64,000 nt of DNA, taken from Advenella sp048381675. GTDB lineage: Bacteria; Pseudomonadota; Gammaproteobacteria; Burkholderiales; Burkholderiaceae_B. Made by a program: the position numbers and the translations under genes. The stretch is taken from the NCBI RefSeq assembly GCF_048381675.1, contig NZ_JBLWIS010000001.1, positions 434,001 through 498,000 of the forward strand, read 5' to 3'. The notes below the pieces were generated by a model. It saw only the letters and a list, made by a program, of their open reading frames with translations. It had not been told where the DNA came from and searched no databases. Of the stretch, positions 24,710-34,300 are shown in pieces (within the stretch, counting starts at the first letter, position 1; the number at the start of each line of letters is the position of its first letter).

Positions 24710-26959
24710 ATGAACCAGGCGGATGGGGAAGAAGATTCGGCCTTTCAGGAGCTGGCTACCTATCAAACCCTGTTTGACCGGATAGAGCGGCAACCGCTTA
24801 CGATTGAGCAACGGATAGCCTGTGTCTCTAATGCCAGAAATACCTTGGTTTTGGCAGGGGCAGGTACTGGAAAAACCAGTACCCTTGCGGGCCGGGCGGC
24901 TTATTTGCAGGCCAGTGGCAAAGCCAGGGCAGCGCAGATTCTGTTATTGGCATTTGCCCGGGAAGCAGCCGATGAAATGGACAGCAGAATTGCTGCCCGT
25001 CAGTGGCAAAACGGAAACTCTGTTGAGGCAAGAACCTTTCATGCACTGGGGCTGAGCATTGTTCAACAGGTTGAAAAATCGGCCATTGCCTTGTCTGAGT
25101 TAAGTGATGAGGACCGGTTGCAGGCATTTCTTGAACGTGAGTTTCTGGATTTGTTCAAGCGTTCAACCCGGTATGGGCATCTTGTCTTGTCGTGGTTTGA
25201 TGCCTATGAGTACAGGCCTATGCTGCGTTCACACTTTAAGGATGAAAAAAACTATACCGCCTATTTGGCACAGCAGGTTTTCAGGTCCTACAACGATGAT
25301 TATGCAAGAAACGTGACCGAGTTGCTGTTTGCCAATGCGCTGGCCGTGCTAGGAATACGCTATTGTTATCGTGCCCACTATTTCAAGGATGTTTATATTC
25401 GTGCTTACGAACCCTACCGTTGCTGCTTCTATCTACCTGCTTATGATTGTTATGTGGAGATTCATGATGTGCCCGAGCATCAGGTTTCTGCTTGTGCTGC
25501 AATAGAAAAATATCGTGCCCGGATCCGCGAGATTCACCGCGCCAATCGTACCTGCCTGCTGGAGTTTTATGAACAGGAAATCGGACTTGTGGGCAGGAAT
25601 CCATTTATAGGATTAATTCGGCAGACACTTAGTCTCGAGCCGCTGCCCATGAAAATGCCAGAACGCCTGTTTCGTTCGCCTTCACGTTTTCGAAACCTGC
25701 TGGGCTTACTCAAATCAGCGTTGTTGGCGGCCAGATCAGGTGCAACAAGCTTGCAGGGCATGAGGGCCAGGCTAGAAAATAAAAGTGATTTTGAAAGCAG
25801 GTATCAGGCACTTTTGCTTGACTTGTTGATGCCATTGGCCAGGATTCATGAGCAATATATTCTGGATTCCGGAACAATTGATTATGCCATGATGATTGAC
25901 CGGGCTACCTGCTATGTTCGAGAGGGCAGGTATACCGCTTCATGGAGCGATATCCTGATTGATGAGTTTCAGGACCTGTCTGCCCAACGGTATGCTTTGA
26001 TCAAGGCTATACGGGATCAAAATCCCCAGATACGGCTTTTTTGCGTGGGTGATGACTGGCAGGCCATTTATCGTTTTGCTGGCAGTGATATTGGCTATAC
26101 CGCAAAGTTTGAATCCTGGTTTGGCCAGGCAAAATGTGTGGCCTTGCATCGTACTTTCCGGTTTAATAACCAGCTCTCTGCGCTGGCCAGTCGCTTTGTT
26201 CTTGAAAACCCTTCACAAACCCGCAAGGATCTGCTTGCCAATGTGTATCAAGCTGAACCGGCAGTAAGTGTGCTGGATGAAAAAAATGGCTTGGCTCCTG
26301 TGTTGTGGGACATTGTCCTGAGACAGGGAGAAAAAACCGGGATAAGCGTATTGATCCTGGCCCGTTTCAGGCATTTGCTGTTGCCTGAATCAACCCTGCA
26401 ACGTTGGCAGCAGGATTTTTCTTCGCTAAGCTTGCGCTGTGCAACCGTGCATGCAGCCAAGGGCCAAGAGGCCGATTATGTTATTGTGCTGGGGTTGAAT
26501 AATGGCCAGTTCGGGTTTCCGTCAGGCAAGCAGGCTAATCTTTTGCAAGAATCGTTGTTACCGGAAGCGGAAGATTTTACGCAGGCAGAGGAACGGCGCC
26601 TGTTTTATGTGGCATTAACCCGGGCCAGGGAACATGTTTACCTGTTGTATGATCCTGCGCATCCTTCTGCGTTTGCGCTTGAATTATTAAATAATCATTA
26701 TGCTGTTAATGTGCTGGCAAACAAAGACTTGCCAGGTGAGATATCTTTAAAGCGGAGTAGGGCAGCATTAAATGCTGTATTGCACAAGATACCTTTGTTC
26801 CCTTTTGCGGCAAGCACCGGACGTTATCGTCATGATAAAGGGAGTGTTGGCTTGCTTTCCGGGCCTGCTCCTGATGGTAACGGGCCGGAAAGCATCGTTT
26901 GTAAAAACGGCCTGAAAACGGCTTTGCTTAAATTAATTGGGTTTGATAAAAGAGCGTGA
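24710..26959 (+). CDS. helD: UvrD/Rep-superfamily DNA helicase, helicase IV (HelD)-like, with a nuclease-like insertion
   Basis: A 749-residue SF1A helicase. Walker A is AGAGTGKT (Lys55), motif Ia LLLAFAREAADEM, motif II LIDEFQD (418-422), motif III VGDDWQAIYRF, motif V TVHAAKGQEADYVI and motif VI LFYVALTRAREHVYLL. The GDDWQAIYRF and HAAKGQEADYVI wording matches E. coli helicase IV. Residues about 195-292 form an insertion (VTELLFANALAVLGI, then CCFYLPAYDCYVEIHDV) that resembles the PD-(D/E)XK-like insertion of some SF1 helicases; the usual Asp in PDFYLP is Cys here. The N-terminal extension of E. coli HelD is short or absent. Likely role: recombination or replication repair. Confidence 0.82.
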   Translation: MNQADGEEDSAFQELATYQTLFDRIERQPLTIEQRIACVSNARNTLVLAGAGTGKTSTLAGRAAYLQASGKARAAQILLLAFAREAADEMDSRIAARQWQNGNSVEARTFHALGLSIVQQVEKSAIALSELSDEDRLQAFLEREFLDLFKRSTRYGHLVLSWFDAYEYRPMLRSHFKDEKNYTAYLAQQVFRSYNDDYARNVTELLFANALAVLGIRYCYRAHYFKDVYIRAYEPYRCCFYLPAYDCYVEIHDVPEHQVSACAAIEKYRARIREIHRANRTCLLEFYEQEIGLVGRNPFIGLIRQTLSLEPLPMKMPERLFRSPSRFRNLLGLLKSALLAARSGATSLQGMRARLENKSDFESRYQALLLDLLMPLARIHEQYILDSGTIDYAMMIDRATCYVREGRYTASWSDILIDEFQDLSAQRYALIKAIRDQNPQIRLFCVGDDWQAIYRFAGSDIGYTAKFESWFGQAKCVALHRTFRFNNQLSALASRFVLENPSQTRKDLLANVYQAEPAVSVLDEKNGLAPVLWDIVLRQGEKTGISVLILARFRHLLLPESTLQRWQQDFSSLSLRCATVHAAKGQEADYVIVLGLNNGQFGFPSGKQANLLQESLLPEAEDFTQAEERRLFYVALTRAREHVYLLYDPAHPSAFALELLNNHYAVNVLANKDLPGEISLKRSRAALNAVLHKIPLFPFAASTGRYRHDKGSVGLLSGPAPDGNGPESIVCKNGLKTALLKLIGFDKRA

Positions 26960-27271
26960 ATCCTGGTAATTCAGGAAGTCCAGGCCAGTATGGTAACTAT
27001 TTTCATCTGAGCAAAAGAAAATGACTGTATCTTCCGATTGCATGTTGACCAGTACGGATTCCATTTCATCTTCAATGTCTTGGGATTCGTCAAGCGAGGC
27101 AACATGGATATCGTTCCCGAGTTCAAAACGCTCTTTGGGCACCAGGGTGGTGATTGCCTCGAAATCGGTTTCACCCATGATGAAATAAATATTCAGCGAC
27201 AGGTTTTCAACTTCGCACTGGATTTCGATGCCATGCTCAAGGGGGCGGATTAAAGTACTTTTCAGTTCCAT
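26933..27271 (-). CDS. Hypothetical acidic protein, 112 residues
   Basis: A cytoplasmic-looking protein starting MELKSTLIRPLEHGIEIQCE and rich in Glu and Asp (ESQDIEDEMESVLVNM). It has alternating beta strands and no signal or membrane segment. It overlaps the 3' end of the helicase gene by 27 bp, tail to tail. Codon use looks real in this frame. Family not recognised. The next gene upstream on the same strand is the tiny lipoprotein at 27284. Confidence 0.6.
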   Translation of the reverse strand: MELKSTLIRPLEHGIEIQCEVENLSLNIYFIMGETDFEAITTLVPKERFELGNDIHVASLDESQDIEDEMESVLVNMQSEDTVIFFCSDENSYHTGLDFLNYQDSRSFIKPN

Positions 27272-27283
27272 GGTGCAGTATTG

Positions 27284-27418
27284 TTATTGTTGAGGGGACA
27301 TTAAATTGGTTGGAGGTGGAACATCGGCCGGAACCGTAGGTGCTCCATTGTAAGCGCCTTTGCTGGAGCAGGCGGCAAGTAAGGTGGCAACAGCAAGCGT
27401 TAATAGTTTGATTTTCAT
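27284..27418 (-). CDS. Very small lipoprotein, 44 residues
   Basis: The frame starts MKIKLLTLAVATLLAACSSK with a lipobox LLAAC (Cys17). It ends after a Pro-rich mature part of about 28 residues (PADVPPPTNLMSPQQ). Its stop is 12 bp before the start of the downstream acidic-protein gene, so the two may share a transcript. Such small Pro-rich lipoproteins (LptM or entericidin-like in size) are common, but I see no family motif beyond the lipobox. Confidence 0.6.
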   Translation of the reverse strand: MKIKLLTLAVATLLAACSSKGAYNGAPTVPADVPPPTNLMSPQQ

Positions 27419-27506
27419 GATTTATAATAAGTGGGATGTGTAAGGTGTTTGGTTTTTGCCTTGGGCATAACAGTACATTGTAATCCAATTTAGGGTCTGC
27501 TTTTTG

Positions 27507-28571
27507 ATGACGCGCAAGATTATTCATGTTGACATGGATGCCTTCTATGCTTCTGTCGAGCTTAGGGAAAATCCATCGTTGCTTGGCAAGCCGGTTGTGG
27601 TTGCCTGGGATAGTGGCCGCTCGGTAATTTGCGCTGCCTCGTATGAGGCAAGGAAATATGGACTGCGTTCGGCCATGTCAGTGGCAAAGGCCAGGATCTT
27701 ATGTCCGCAGGCTATTTATGTTCCGCCCAATTTTGATCTTTATCGTTCTGTTTCAAGACAGGTAAGGTCTGTTTTTGAGCGTTATACCAATATGATTGAG
27801 CCATTGTCGCTTGACGAAGCCTATCTGGATGTCACGGTGAATTTCAAGAATCTGCCTTCGGCAACCGCGGTTGCCAATGCCATCCGGGCGGATATTTTGT
27901 CGCTTACGGGCTTGACGGCTTCTGCCGGTGTGGCGCCTAACAAGTTTTTGGCAAAAATAGCTTCTGATTGGCGCAAGCCTAACGGATTATTCGTTATTTC
28001 ACCTGCAAAGGTACAGGATTTTCTGGCGCCATTGCCTTTGCAAAAAATTCCGGGTGTAGGTAAAGTAACCTTGGCCAAATTTCATCAATTAGGCATGTTT
28101 ACGGTCAGTGATCTTTTGCGCTTTAGTGATAGCGAACTGGTGTTTCATTTTGGCAAATTCGGCCATCGCCTTTATCAGCTTGCCCGAGGTGTAGATGAGC
28201 GTCCTGTAGAGTCCAATCAGGTGGCCCAGCAGATTTCAACCGAAACCACTTTTGACGAAGATATTTCATTTGCGCAAATTGAAATGCCCTTGATGACATT
28301 GTGTACCAAGTTATGGGGTCAATTGCTTAAAAAGAATAAGTTTGGCTGTACGGTTACATTAAAGCTTAAAACAAACTCTTTTCGTATTATTACCCGCTCA
28401 AAAACCTTTTCTGTGCCTTTGCATAGCCAAACGCATTTGGTGCAGGCCGGCCTGTCATTGCTCGAAAGGGTAGACGAGGACATCAAGGACAATCAGTTTC
28501 GTTTGGCGGGTATTGGCGTTAGCCATTTTCCTGAAGAGCATCAGGCTGGTCAGCAATTGTCATTGTTGTAA
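27507..28571 (+). CDS. dinB: DNA polymerase IV (DinB, Y-family)
   Basis: A 354-residue Y-family polymerase. Catalytic carboxylates are in HVDMDAFYASVE (Asp8) and LSLDEAYLDV; the palm motif ASAGVAPNKFLAKIAS and the helix-hairpin-helix KIPGVGKVTLAKF follow, then the little finger. No clear beta-clamp motif is cited, although the end GQQLSLL fits the QLxLF type. It performs translesion synthesis. ATG 27507 is chosen over the preceding TTG. No LexA box was identified in the short upstream region. Confidence 0.95.
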   Translation: MTRKIIHVDMDAFYASVELRENPSLLGKPVVVAWDSGRSVICAASYEARKYGLRSAMSVAKARILCPQAIYVPPNFDLYRSVSRQVRSVFERYTNMIEPLSLDEAYLDVTVNFKNLPSATAVANAIRADILSLTGLTASAGVAPNKFLAKIASDWRKPNGLFVISPAKVQDFLAPLPLQKIPGVGKVTLAKFHQLGMFTVSDLLRFSDSELVFHFGKFGHRLYQLARGVDERPVESNQVAQQISTETTFDEDISFAQIEMPLMTLCTKLWGQLLKKNKFGCTVTLKLKTNSFRIITRSKTFSVPLHSQTHLVQAGLSLLERVDEDIKDNQFRLAGIGVSHFPEEHQAGQQLSLL

Positions 28572-28631
28572 GGCATCCAGGCAAGAATGCGGAAGATGAT
28601 AAGACGGGTATGACAAGTGTGTGCATGCTGT

Positions 28632-28707
28632 CATTGCAACAGCGGTTTCAAATGACTGTTGCAATGTGGGGCCAGCCAGGGAAAATGGTTTGTATAACCT
28701 GGCTGGC
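28632..28707. repeat. Two hairpins in the dinB/yqeY convergent spacer
   Basis: CATTGCAACAG (28632-28642) pairs perfectly with CTGTTGCAATG (28656-28666). GCCAGCCAGG (28671-28680) pairs perfectly with CCTGGCTGGC (28698-28707). Neither is followed by a T-run, so these are not standard terminators. They may stop transcripts from both sides by a Rho-assisted route or protect 3' ends. The convergent stops are at 28571 and 28718. Confidence 0.5.
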
Positions 28708-28717
28708 AATTATGAAA

Positions 28718-29176
28718 TTACATTAAGCGGGCTTTGAGTTGTTTGGACAACTCGGACATATCGGCGCGACCGGCGAGTTTTTGCTTGATGATAGCCATCG
28801 CTTTACCCATTGCCGGAGCGCCGCTTACCCCCTGTGCGGCCACTTCTTCAATGGCTGCAGTAATAACGGCAATGATTTCTTCCTGGCTGGCTTGTTCTGG
28901 CAGGAATTCGGCCAGTACTTGCATTTCGGCTTTTTCCGCTTCGGCCGTTTCAGTGCGTCCGGCTTTTTCGTAAGCGGCAATAGACTCTTTTCTTTGTTTG
29001 ATTTGCTTTTCGATAATCGCCAGAATCTCATCGTTGGACAGCTCTGTGCGCTCATCTACCTCTTTTTGCTTGATGGCAGCCTGCAAAAGGCGCAAGGTGC
29101 CCAGGCGCTCTGATTGTTTGGCGCGCATTGCATTTTTAATTTCTTCGGAGATGGTTTGTTTTAAAGAATCAGACAT
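28718..29176 (-). CDS. GatB/YqeY domain protein
   Basis: A 152-residue helical protein of the YqeY family: SLKQTISEEIKNAMRAKQSE at the N-terminus, then TLRLLQAAIKQKEVDER, LAEFLPEQASQEEI and GAPAMGKAMAIIKQKLAGRAD. The domain is related to the tail of GatB (tRNA-dependent amidotransferase), but free-standing YqeY has no well-defined role. In many proteobacteria it lies near rpsU-dnaG-rpoD, which is not the case here. Confidence 0.9.
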   Translation of the reverse strand: MSDSLKQTISEEIKNAMRAKQSERLGTLRLLQAAIKQKEVDERTELSNDEILAIIEKQIKQRKESIAAYEKAGRTETAEAEKAEMQVLAEFLPEQASQEEIIAVITAAIEEVAAQGVSGAPAMGKAMAIIKQKLAGRADMSELSKQLKARLM

Positions 29177-29239
29177 GAAAATTCCAGGGGAATGTTAAGA
29201 TAGAGATATATTATTACGCAGTTTTTTATAGGCTTCAAC

Positions 29240-29965
29240 ATGACAGAGCTGGTAACCGAAAGAATACTTGTTCCAGGAAATAGTGACATCAGGCAGTTAT
29301 TTATCATTTTTTTAGATGATATCAGGCAAAAAGACAATCTTGATGTGCTGGTGCAGCATATATGCAAGAGTTTTGAAAATGCAGCGGTGGTCGCCGTTTG
29401 CCATTATCCGGTACAAGCAAGCAAGCCCAATGCCTGGGAGGAAAAATTATTGCGGCATCTGGCGTTGTCCGAAGCCGAACTTGCACAGATGGTGGAACAC
29501 AGTGCTGGTAAATATCTTGACTATATCAAGGGCAAGCAACAGGAGTTCGCGCTTCCCGAGCAGGCAACGGCCCTCATTGGCGTAGGCTATGCCGCCAGTA
29601 CTGTGCTGGAATTAACCAAGGCAGAAAATGTCCCGGCAGGCCGGGTTATTACGTTTGGTGGCAGATACGTACAATTGCCAGCTTCCTTGTCTATTAATCA
29701 AACCATTCATTTATTGCATGCTGATGAAGATGAGAAAATTAATATTCATTTTGCCCGTGATACGCATCAACATATAGATCGAATCCAGGGAGATGCAACG
29801 GTGGATATTGCCAACAAAACAAAAAATTCACTTGATCCGGTGTTAAGCAAAAGGATGATAGAGCGGCTGCTTACTTGTGTGCCTTTAAGATTCTGGCAAG
29901 AAGCGGAAGGGGGTGACTATGAGTTGCGTGAAACAGGTCCTGAGCCTGATGACACAATTCATTGA
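29240..29965 (+). CDS. YpfH-like alpha/beta hydrolase homologue lacking catalytic residues
   Basis: This 241-residue protein can be aligned by eye with E. coli esterase YpfH: ALIGVGYAASTVLEL against ALIGFSQGAIMALES, RVITFGGRYVQLP against RVIAFNGRYASLP, and TIHLLHADEDEKIN against TIHLIHGGEDPVID. The nucleophile Ser is replaced by Gly116, the catalytic His by Asn196 and the N-terminal HG oxyanion dipeptide is missing, while the acidic region around DED is kept. It is therefore probably a non-catalytic paralogue, perhaps a binding or regulatory protein. Divergent from the yqeY gene. The comparison uses remembered sequence. Confidence 0.7.
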   Translation: MTELVTERILVPGNSDIRQLFIIFLDDIRQKDNLDVLVQHICKSFENAAVVAVCHYPVQASKPNAWEEKLLRHLALSEAELAQMVEHSAGKYLDYIKGKQQEFALPEQATALIGVGYAASTVLELTKAENVPAGRVITFGGRYVQLPASLSINQTIHLLHADEDEKINIHFARDTHQHIDRIQGDATVDIANKTKNSLDPVLSKRMIERLLTCVPLRFWQEAEGGDYELRETGPEPDDTIH

Positions 29966-29985
29966 TTCTATTTTTTAGAGATAAA

Positions 29986-30011
29986 AAATCCCCGGGCTAA
30001 GCCGGGGATTT
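29986..30011. terminator. Bidirectional Rho-independent terminator
   Basis: AAATCCCCGG (29986-29995) and CCGGGGATTT (30002-30011) form a perfect 10-bp stem with a 6-base loop. A's precede and T's follow, so it can serve the rightward gene ending at 29965 and leftward transcripts past pbpG (ending at 30071). Confidence 0.8.
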
Positions 30012-30021
30012 GTTTGATGCC

Positions 30022-30057
30022 AATGCTTATAGACCCATTAAACAGTCTATAAGCATT
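30022..30057. repeat. 13-bp inverted repeat in convergent spacer
   Basis: AATGCTTATAGAC (30022-30034) and GTCTATAAGCATT (30045-30057) are perfect inverted repeats around a 10-base loop. It is AT-rich, without a T-run. It sits 14 bp before the pbpG stop and beside a normal terminator, so it is a second hairpin in the same spacer. Confidence 0.5.
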
Positions 30058-30070
30058 AATAGTATTTACC

Positions 30071-30964
30071 TTACAGCAAGGTGGGGTAGTCGCTTTGGAC
30101 TAAATGGCGTACCCGCACTGCATCGGCAAAACGGGTAAGGCGACCTTGTGAGTTCAGCAGTACAACGGCAACCGGGCGACCGTCCATTTGTGTTTTCATG
30201 ACCAGGCAATCACCGGCTTCCTTGATGTATCCCGTTTTTGATATCTGGATTTTCCAGTTGGAATTCCTGACCAGGCGATTGGTGTTCTTGTATTTTTGCG
30301 TTTTTCCATTGCTGGTTACAATTTCGTATTCATCGCTAGTGGAAAGCTGCCGGATAAGGGGCTGTTCTGAGGTTGCCTGAATTAATCTGACCAGATCTCG
30401 GGGTGAGGATACATTCATTGGTGACAGGCCGGTGGGCTCAACAAAGCGGCTCCGGGTCATGCCCAAGGCGCGTGCCTGTGCGTTCATTTCACGTACAAAA
30501 GCGTCCAGGCCACCCGGATAGGTGCGGCCCAAGGCATGGGCAGCCCTGTTTTCAGATGACATGAGTGCCAGATGCAGCAACTCATGGCGGGTTAGCGTGG
30601 TGCCGACACTTAACCGTGAGCTGGAGTATTTGAAGCGGTCAACATCGGCATCGACGATTTGAATTTGCTCATTCATGGGCAAATGCGCCTTTGCAATGAC
30701 CAGGGCGGTCATGAGTTTGCTGATGGAGGCGATGGGTCGAATGGTATCGCTGTTTTTGGAAAACAGGACCTCATTCGACTCAAGGTCTACCACGTAGGCC
30801 ACCTCTGACTTCAGGGAAGCGCCACTATCGGCCATGCCGGTTACATTTGGTCCGGAAACGGGCTTTACGGGTGTTTGGGCATGCACCACGGGGGTTAGTT
30901 GCATGCTGAAGGCGCAAAATGCACCCAAGCACGCAGACAAGGTTTTATTCAAGTATTTTCGCAT
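30071..30964 (-). CDS. pbpG: D-alanyl-D-alanine endopeptidase (PBP7-type)
   Basis: A 297-residue periplasmic serine peptidase with a signal peptide ending near VVHAQ (residue 30). The three penicillin-binding motifs are SxxK at 80-83 (SISK), SxN in MSSENRAA and KTG in SKTGYIKEAGDC. The lack of a C-terminal amphipathic anchor and the length fit PbpG (PBP7) rather than DacA. It cleaves D-Ala-meso-DAP cross-links in peptidoglycan. Transcribed alone, with an AT-rich palindrome just upstream. Confidence 0.92.
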   Translation of the reverse strand: MRKYLNKTLSACLGAFCAFSMQLTPVVHAQTPVKPVSGPNVTGMADSGASLKSEVAYVVDLESNEVLFSKNSDTIRPIASISKLMTALVIAKAHLPMNEQIQIVDADVDRFKYSSSRLSVGTTLTRHELLHLALMSSENRAAHALGRTYPGGLDAFVREMNAQARALGMTRSRFVEPTGLSPMNVSSPRDLVRLIQATSEQPLIRQLSTSDEYEIVTSNGKTQKYKNTNRLVRNSNWKIQISKTGYIKEAGDCLVMKTQMDGRPVAVVLLNSQGRLTRFADAVRVRHLVQSDYPTLL

Positions 30965-31302
30965 AGTGAAGAAATTTTATATATTAGAATAGGGTATTTT
31001 CAATTATAGAATTGAAAATAAAAAAAGTATATATATTAAATAGTTAGCTGTTCTTTTTAAATTCATTATTAAGAGATTTGGAAGGTGGGACAGGTTTGAT
31101 TTATAAGACTTTTTTTATTGATGGCATGCTAGTCCGTTCAAAGGTCAATTTGAAATAAATTGTAAATAAGAAGGCAGCGATCTTGGTGCCCAGGTGGGTC
31201 TGGCTAATATTTTTGTCTATAAGGGCTTTTTTCCGGAGCCTTCAGGCAAGGCAGGCTAAAATGGGGTCTTTCCATCCAGCTTGTTTTTTTGTGAACAAAA
31301 AC
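30965..31302. promoter_or_regulatory. AT-rich divergent region between pbpG and purL with a long palindrome
   Basis: The 338-bp gap contains the perfect 11-bp inverted repeat TATTTTCAATT (30995-31005) and AATTGAAAATA (31010-31020) with a 4-base centre, 31 bp before the pbpG start. Its centre ATAG and flanks are promoter-like, so it may be an operator. Farther right, TATAAG near 31101 could be a -10 for purL. No PurR-like box (purine repressor consensus) was recognised. Confidence 0.35.
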
Positions 31303-34300
31303 GTGTCTATTTACCAATTTATTCCCGGTTCTTCTGTATTGTCTGCGTTTAAACGCGAGCGCCTTCTTTCCAAAATGAAATCGGCGGGCATTCCCATTGC
31401 CAATCTGGTGGCCCGCTATGAACATCACGTGCTTATTGAGCAAGCACTTACAGAAGCCGAACAGCAGCGCCTGAAACAATTGCTCGATTATGGTCTTCCT
31501 GTCAATGCTGAAGACATTCAGGATAAAAAATCAGTCAGTTTACGCGTCTTGCCCCGTTTGGGAACTATTTCCCCATGGGCCAGCAAGGCCACTGATATTG
31601 CCCATAATTGTGGTTTGACAGGCATCAAAAGAATTGAACGGGGTATCGAATACATCCTGATACCTGAAAAAGGCCTGTTGGGTAGCAAGCAGTTTACCGA
31701 AGCCCAGCTTGGCAGTATTGCTGCCATGCTTCATGATCGCATGACAGAAACCGTCGTGGATGTCGATTTTGACGGACAAGCGCTGTTCAGGGTGCTTGAG
31801 GGCAAACCTTTGCAAACCGTGCCGGTATTGTCTCAGGGCAAAGCGGCGCTGAACCAGGCCAATACCGAATTGGGCCTGGCGCTGTCTGAAGACGAAATTG
31901 AATATCTGGTTGATGCGTTTACAACCCTTGGACGTGACCCTACCGATGTTGAACTGATGATGTTTGCCCAGGCGAACAGTGAGCATTGCCGTCATAAGAT
32001 TTTCAATGCCAAGTGGAAAATTGACGGTGAAGAAAAAGAAAATACGCTGTTTGGCATGATTCGCCAAACCCATGCGGCGCAGCCGCTGGGTACGGTGGTT
32101 GCTTATTCAGACAACTCGGCTATTATGGAAGGTGGCGTTGCCCAACGTTTTTATCCGGATACTGAAGCAGCCGGTCCTGGTAAATATGCGTCTCATGAAC
32201 GCCTTACGCATGTACTCATGAAAGTGGAAACCCATAACCACCCAACGGCTATTGCACCATTTCCCGGTGCGGCTACAGGGGCGGGCGGTGAAATTCGCGA
32301 TGAGGGCGCAACCGGGCGTGGCTCCAAACCCAAGGCGGGTCTTACCGGCTTTACGGTTTCCAACCTTCAGTTCGACGATGCGCTTGAGGCATGGGAAAAA
32401 GACTCCCATGGCGCCCCAGATCGCATTGCTACGCCACTTGATATCATGATCGATGGCCCTATTGGGGGAGCAGCCTTCAATAATGAATTTGGTCGTCCGA
32501 ATTTGTTAGGTTATTTCCGTGTTTATGAACAAACCGTTGCCGGCCAAAAATGGGGCTATCACAAGCCCATCATGCTGGCAGGGGGCATGGGGGCCATAGA
32601 CGCCAGCCAAACACACAAAAACCAGATTCCTCCCGGCGCCTTGCTGGTTCAGTTGGGTGGTCCAGGCATGCGTATTGGCATGGGCGGCAGTGCCGCTTCC
32701 AGTATGGGCGTGGGTGCCAACTCGGCCCAGCTGGATTTTGATTCCGTACAGCGTGGCAACCCCGAGCTTGAGCGTCGTGCCCAGGAAGTGATTGATGCCT
32801 GCTGGCAACAATTGGACAATAATCCCATTATTGCCATTCACGATGTTGGCGCGGGCGGTTTGTCCAATGCCTTCCCTGAACTGGTCAATGATGCTGGTCG
32901 TGGTGCCATTTTTGATTTGCAGCGGGTAAATCTGGAAGAGTCCGGCTTGTCTGCCGCTGAAATCTGGAGTAACGAGGCACAAGAGCGTTATGTGCTTTCA
33001 ATCTTGCCTGAAGACTTACCGCGCTTTGATGCGTTGGCCAAACGCGAGCGTTGCCCGTATGCGGTTGTTGGCGTTGCCACTGAAGATCGTGTGCTGCGCG
33101 TCACTAACGGTGAGGGTCTTCCCGGTGAGGCCGATACCACTTCGCTGGATGCCGCTACCGAACTGCGTCCGGTGGATGTGCCGATTGATGTCATTCTGGG
33201 TAAACCGCCACGCATGTTCCGTGATGTTACCCGGGTTCCGTTAGCTGAAGAGCCCATCGATGTAACCGGTCTGGATTTTGATCTTGTTTCGCGCCAGGTA
33301 ATGCGTCATCCCACCGTAGCCAATAAAACCTTCCTGATCACCATTGGGGACCGTACGGTGGGCGGGCTTAATGCGCGTGACCAGATGGTTGGGCCATGGC
33401 AGGTGCCGGTTGCTGATTGTGCGGTAACACTGGCCGATTATGAAGGCTATCGCGGCGAGGCCATGGCACTCGGAGAGCGCTCTCCGTTGGCTATTATCAA
33501 TGCACCTGCTTCAGGTCGGATGTCTATTGCAGAAGCCATGACTAACCTGGCTGCCGCAGACGTGGCAAGGATTGAAGATATCAAGCTTTCCGCCAACTGG
33601 ATGGCCGCGTGCGGGGTAGAAGGCCAGGATGCGGCACTGTACGATACCGTACAGGCTATTAGCGAGCTGTGCCAGCAGGTTGGCCTTGCCATCCCTGTTG
33701 GTAAAGACTCTTTGTCCATGCGTACCAGCTGGCAAGAAAATGATGAGCAAAAACAGGTGGTTTCGCCCGTTTCCCTGGTGGTTACTGCCTTTGCGCCGGT
33801 TGCCGATGCGCGTCAAACCTTAACACCACAACTGGTTACTGATCAGGGCAATACTTCCCTTATTCTGATCGATCTTGGATTGGGTAAAAACCGCCTGGGT
33901 GGTTCTGTCTTGTCGCATGTCATCAACCAGTATGGTAATGAAGTGCCTGATCTTGACGATGCCGAATTGCTGCGCAAGTTCTTTGTTACTATTCGCGCCT
34001 TGGCACAAGATGGCAGTATTCTGGCTTATCACGACCGTTCTGACGGTGGTTTGCTGGCTACCGTCAGTGAAATGGCCTTTGCCGGACATACCGGTGTTTC
34101 CATTAACCTGGACATGCTGACTTTTGATCAGAATGTGGCTGATTGGGGCGATTACAAAATCCGCCCGGAACAAGTCGCCGTGCAGCGAGATGAAAGCACC
34201 ATCAAGGCCTTGTTTAATGAAGAAGCGGGCGCGGTTATCCAGGTGCGTGCTTCTGATCGTGATGCGGTATTGCAGGTATTGCGTGCTGCTGGCCTGTCAC

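Noticed and set aside
31183..31302. N-terminal extension of purL from the TTG at 31183
   Set aside because: The extra residues do not resemble PurL, whose family N-terminus begins at or close to 31303.
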